DNA of 32,636 nucleotides, taken from the NCBI GenBank assembly GCA_903836285.1, contig CAILQO010000173.1:1-32636 (forward strand), written 5' to 3'. Below, one piece after another: positions 32,114-32,636 of the stretch. The stretch is from an uncultured Chloroflexota bacterium (GTDB lineage: Bacteria > Chloroflexota > UBA11872 > UBA12225). The notes beneath the pieces were generated by a model, which was not told the DNA's origin, ran no database searches, and saw only the letters and a program-made list of their open reading frames with translations. How positions within the stretch are numbered: the first letter of the stretch is position 1; each line of letters opens with the position of its first letter. Both the position numbers and the translations under genes were made by a program.

Positions 32114-32636
32114 GTGGCGGTGGTTGACGACGCGCGCCTTGCAATCGATGGCGCCCGCATCGAGGCAGAACTCGCGCACCTCGGGACCTTTACGGAGGCT
32201 CCGCCTCCCGCGGTGACGCGCGTCCTTTGGACGCCCACCGACCTCGCCGGACGGGCGTACGTGCGCACCTTGCTTGAGGCCGAGGGGCTGACGATCCGCA
32301 CCGACCCAATCGGCACGATCTTTGCCCGCTGGCATGGCACGGAGGGTTCGCTCGCGCCGGTCGCGACAGGTAGCCACGTGGATGCGATCCCGAACGCGGG
32401 GCGCTACGACGGGTGCTACGGCGTGGTCGGTGCCATCGAGGCGCTTCGTGGCCTGCGTCGCGCCGGGTTCGTTCCACGGCGGTCGATCGACGTGGTCGTG
32501 TTTGCGTCCGAGGAGCCGACGCGCTTTGGCGTGGGATGCCTCGGGAGTCGGTTGATGACCGGGGCGATGTCGGCGGACGCGGCGCGGGCCATGCGCGACG
32601 CTGACGGCGTGTCTGTCGAGGATGCCCGGTTGGCGG
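32114..32636 (+). CDS. Ureidoglycolate amidohydrolase-like M20 enzyme (partial, cut by window end)
   Basis: The first 174 residues of a second M20 metallo-amidohydrolase, running off the window end. The GTG at 32114 is 2 nt after the allE stop. Motifs visible are GSHVDAIPNAGRYDG (H88, D99) and FASEEPTRFGVGCLGSRLM (E133/E134). The EEPTRFG...CLGSRL sequence resembles plant ureidoglycolate amidohydrolase more than the allantoate amidohydrolase at 28614 (which has AGEEGVRF). This suggests conversion of ureidoglycolate to glyoxylate, CO2 and two NH3, the last step. Without the C-terminal half, another N-carbamoyl amidohydrolase cannot be excluded. Confidence 0.8.
   Translation, partial: MAVVDDARLAIDGARIEAELAHLGTFTEAPPPAVTRVLWTPTDLAGRAYVRTLLEAEGLTIRTDPIGTIFARWHGTEGSLAPVATGSHVDAIPNAGRYDGCYGVVGAIEALRGLRRAGFVPRRSIDVVVFASEEPTRFGVGCLGSRLMTGAMSADAARAMRDADGVSVEDARLA

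Noticed and set aside
1-32636. CRISPR arrays, tRNA or rRNA genes, insertion sequences, attachment sites
   Set aside because: I saw no regularly spaced repeats, no tRNA-like cloverleaf, no transposase motif and no compositional break in reading the window.

Overview
This is a GC-rich bacterial chromosomal window with two blocks. Bases 1 to about 25213 hold a long, almost entirely plus-strand flagellar cluster. Bases 25239 to 32636 hold a urate/ureide catabolic cluster together with one orphan ABC-type solute-binding lipoprotein. The gene content suggests a motile, single-membrane-style (monoderm-like) bacterium. The order flbD-motA-motB-fliM-fliN-fliO-fliP-fliQ-fliR-flhB-flhA-flhF-flhG-fliA resembles Firmicutes and Actinobacteria, a FliW/CsrA pair is present, and no P- or L-ring genes are seen. 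A Chloroflexota (Thermomicrobia-like) origin is my best guess from protein style, but this is inference and was not tested.

Bases 31-2359 carry three signalling proteins: a NarL/FixJ response regulator, a degenerate receiver-only protein that lacks the phospho-acceptor Asp, and a second NarL/FixJ regulator translationally coupled to the degenerate receiver. Bases 2414-4425 carry FlbD and the MotA/MotB stator. Bases 4505-12182 carry the switch proteins FliM and FliN and the export gate (FliO, FliP, FliQ, FliR, FlhB, FlhA). FliP carries an unexpected lipobox-like N-terminus. Bases 12230-17891 carry the FlhF/FlhG pair, an unrecognised two-TM protein, sigma-28 (FliA), a small unknown protein and a SwrB-like (DUF6115-type) protein. 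Bases 17943-19593 carry two rod proteins.

Bases 19594-25213 are the late genes: flgM, flgN, flgK, flgL, fliW and csrA. Two near-identical sigma-28-type promoters, upstream of flgM and of flgL, fit control by the FliA encoded nearby. A strong intrinsic terminator separates flgK from flgL. CsrA has a Pro/Gly-rich tail of about 105 residues. The window has no flagellin, FliD, hook (FlgE), FlgB/C, FliE-FliI or chemotaxis genes, so the rest of the system must lie elsewhere.

The second block starts at a divergent intergenic region (26640-26755) with a perfect inverted repeat. To the left runs a minus-strand solute-binding lipoprotein. To the right run OHCU decarboxylase, uricase, HIU hydrolase, allantoate amidohydrolase, allantoinase (interrupted by an apparent single-base deletion near 30118), (S)-ureidoglycine aminohydrolase and the start of a ureidoglycolate-amidohydrolase-like M20 enzyme cut by the window end. 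Together these would take urate to glyoxylate, releasing all nitrogen as ammonia without a urea intermediate. No tRNA, rRNA, CRISPR array or insertion sequence was seen.
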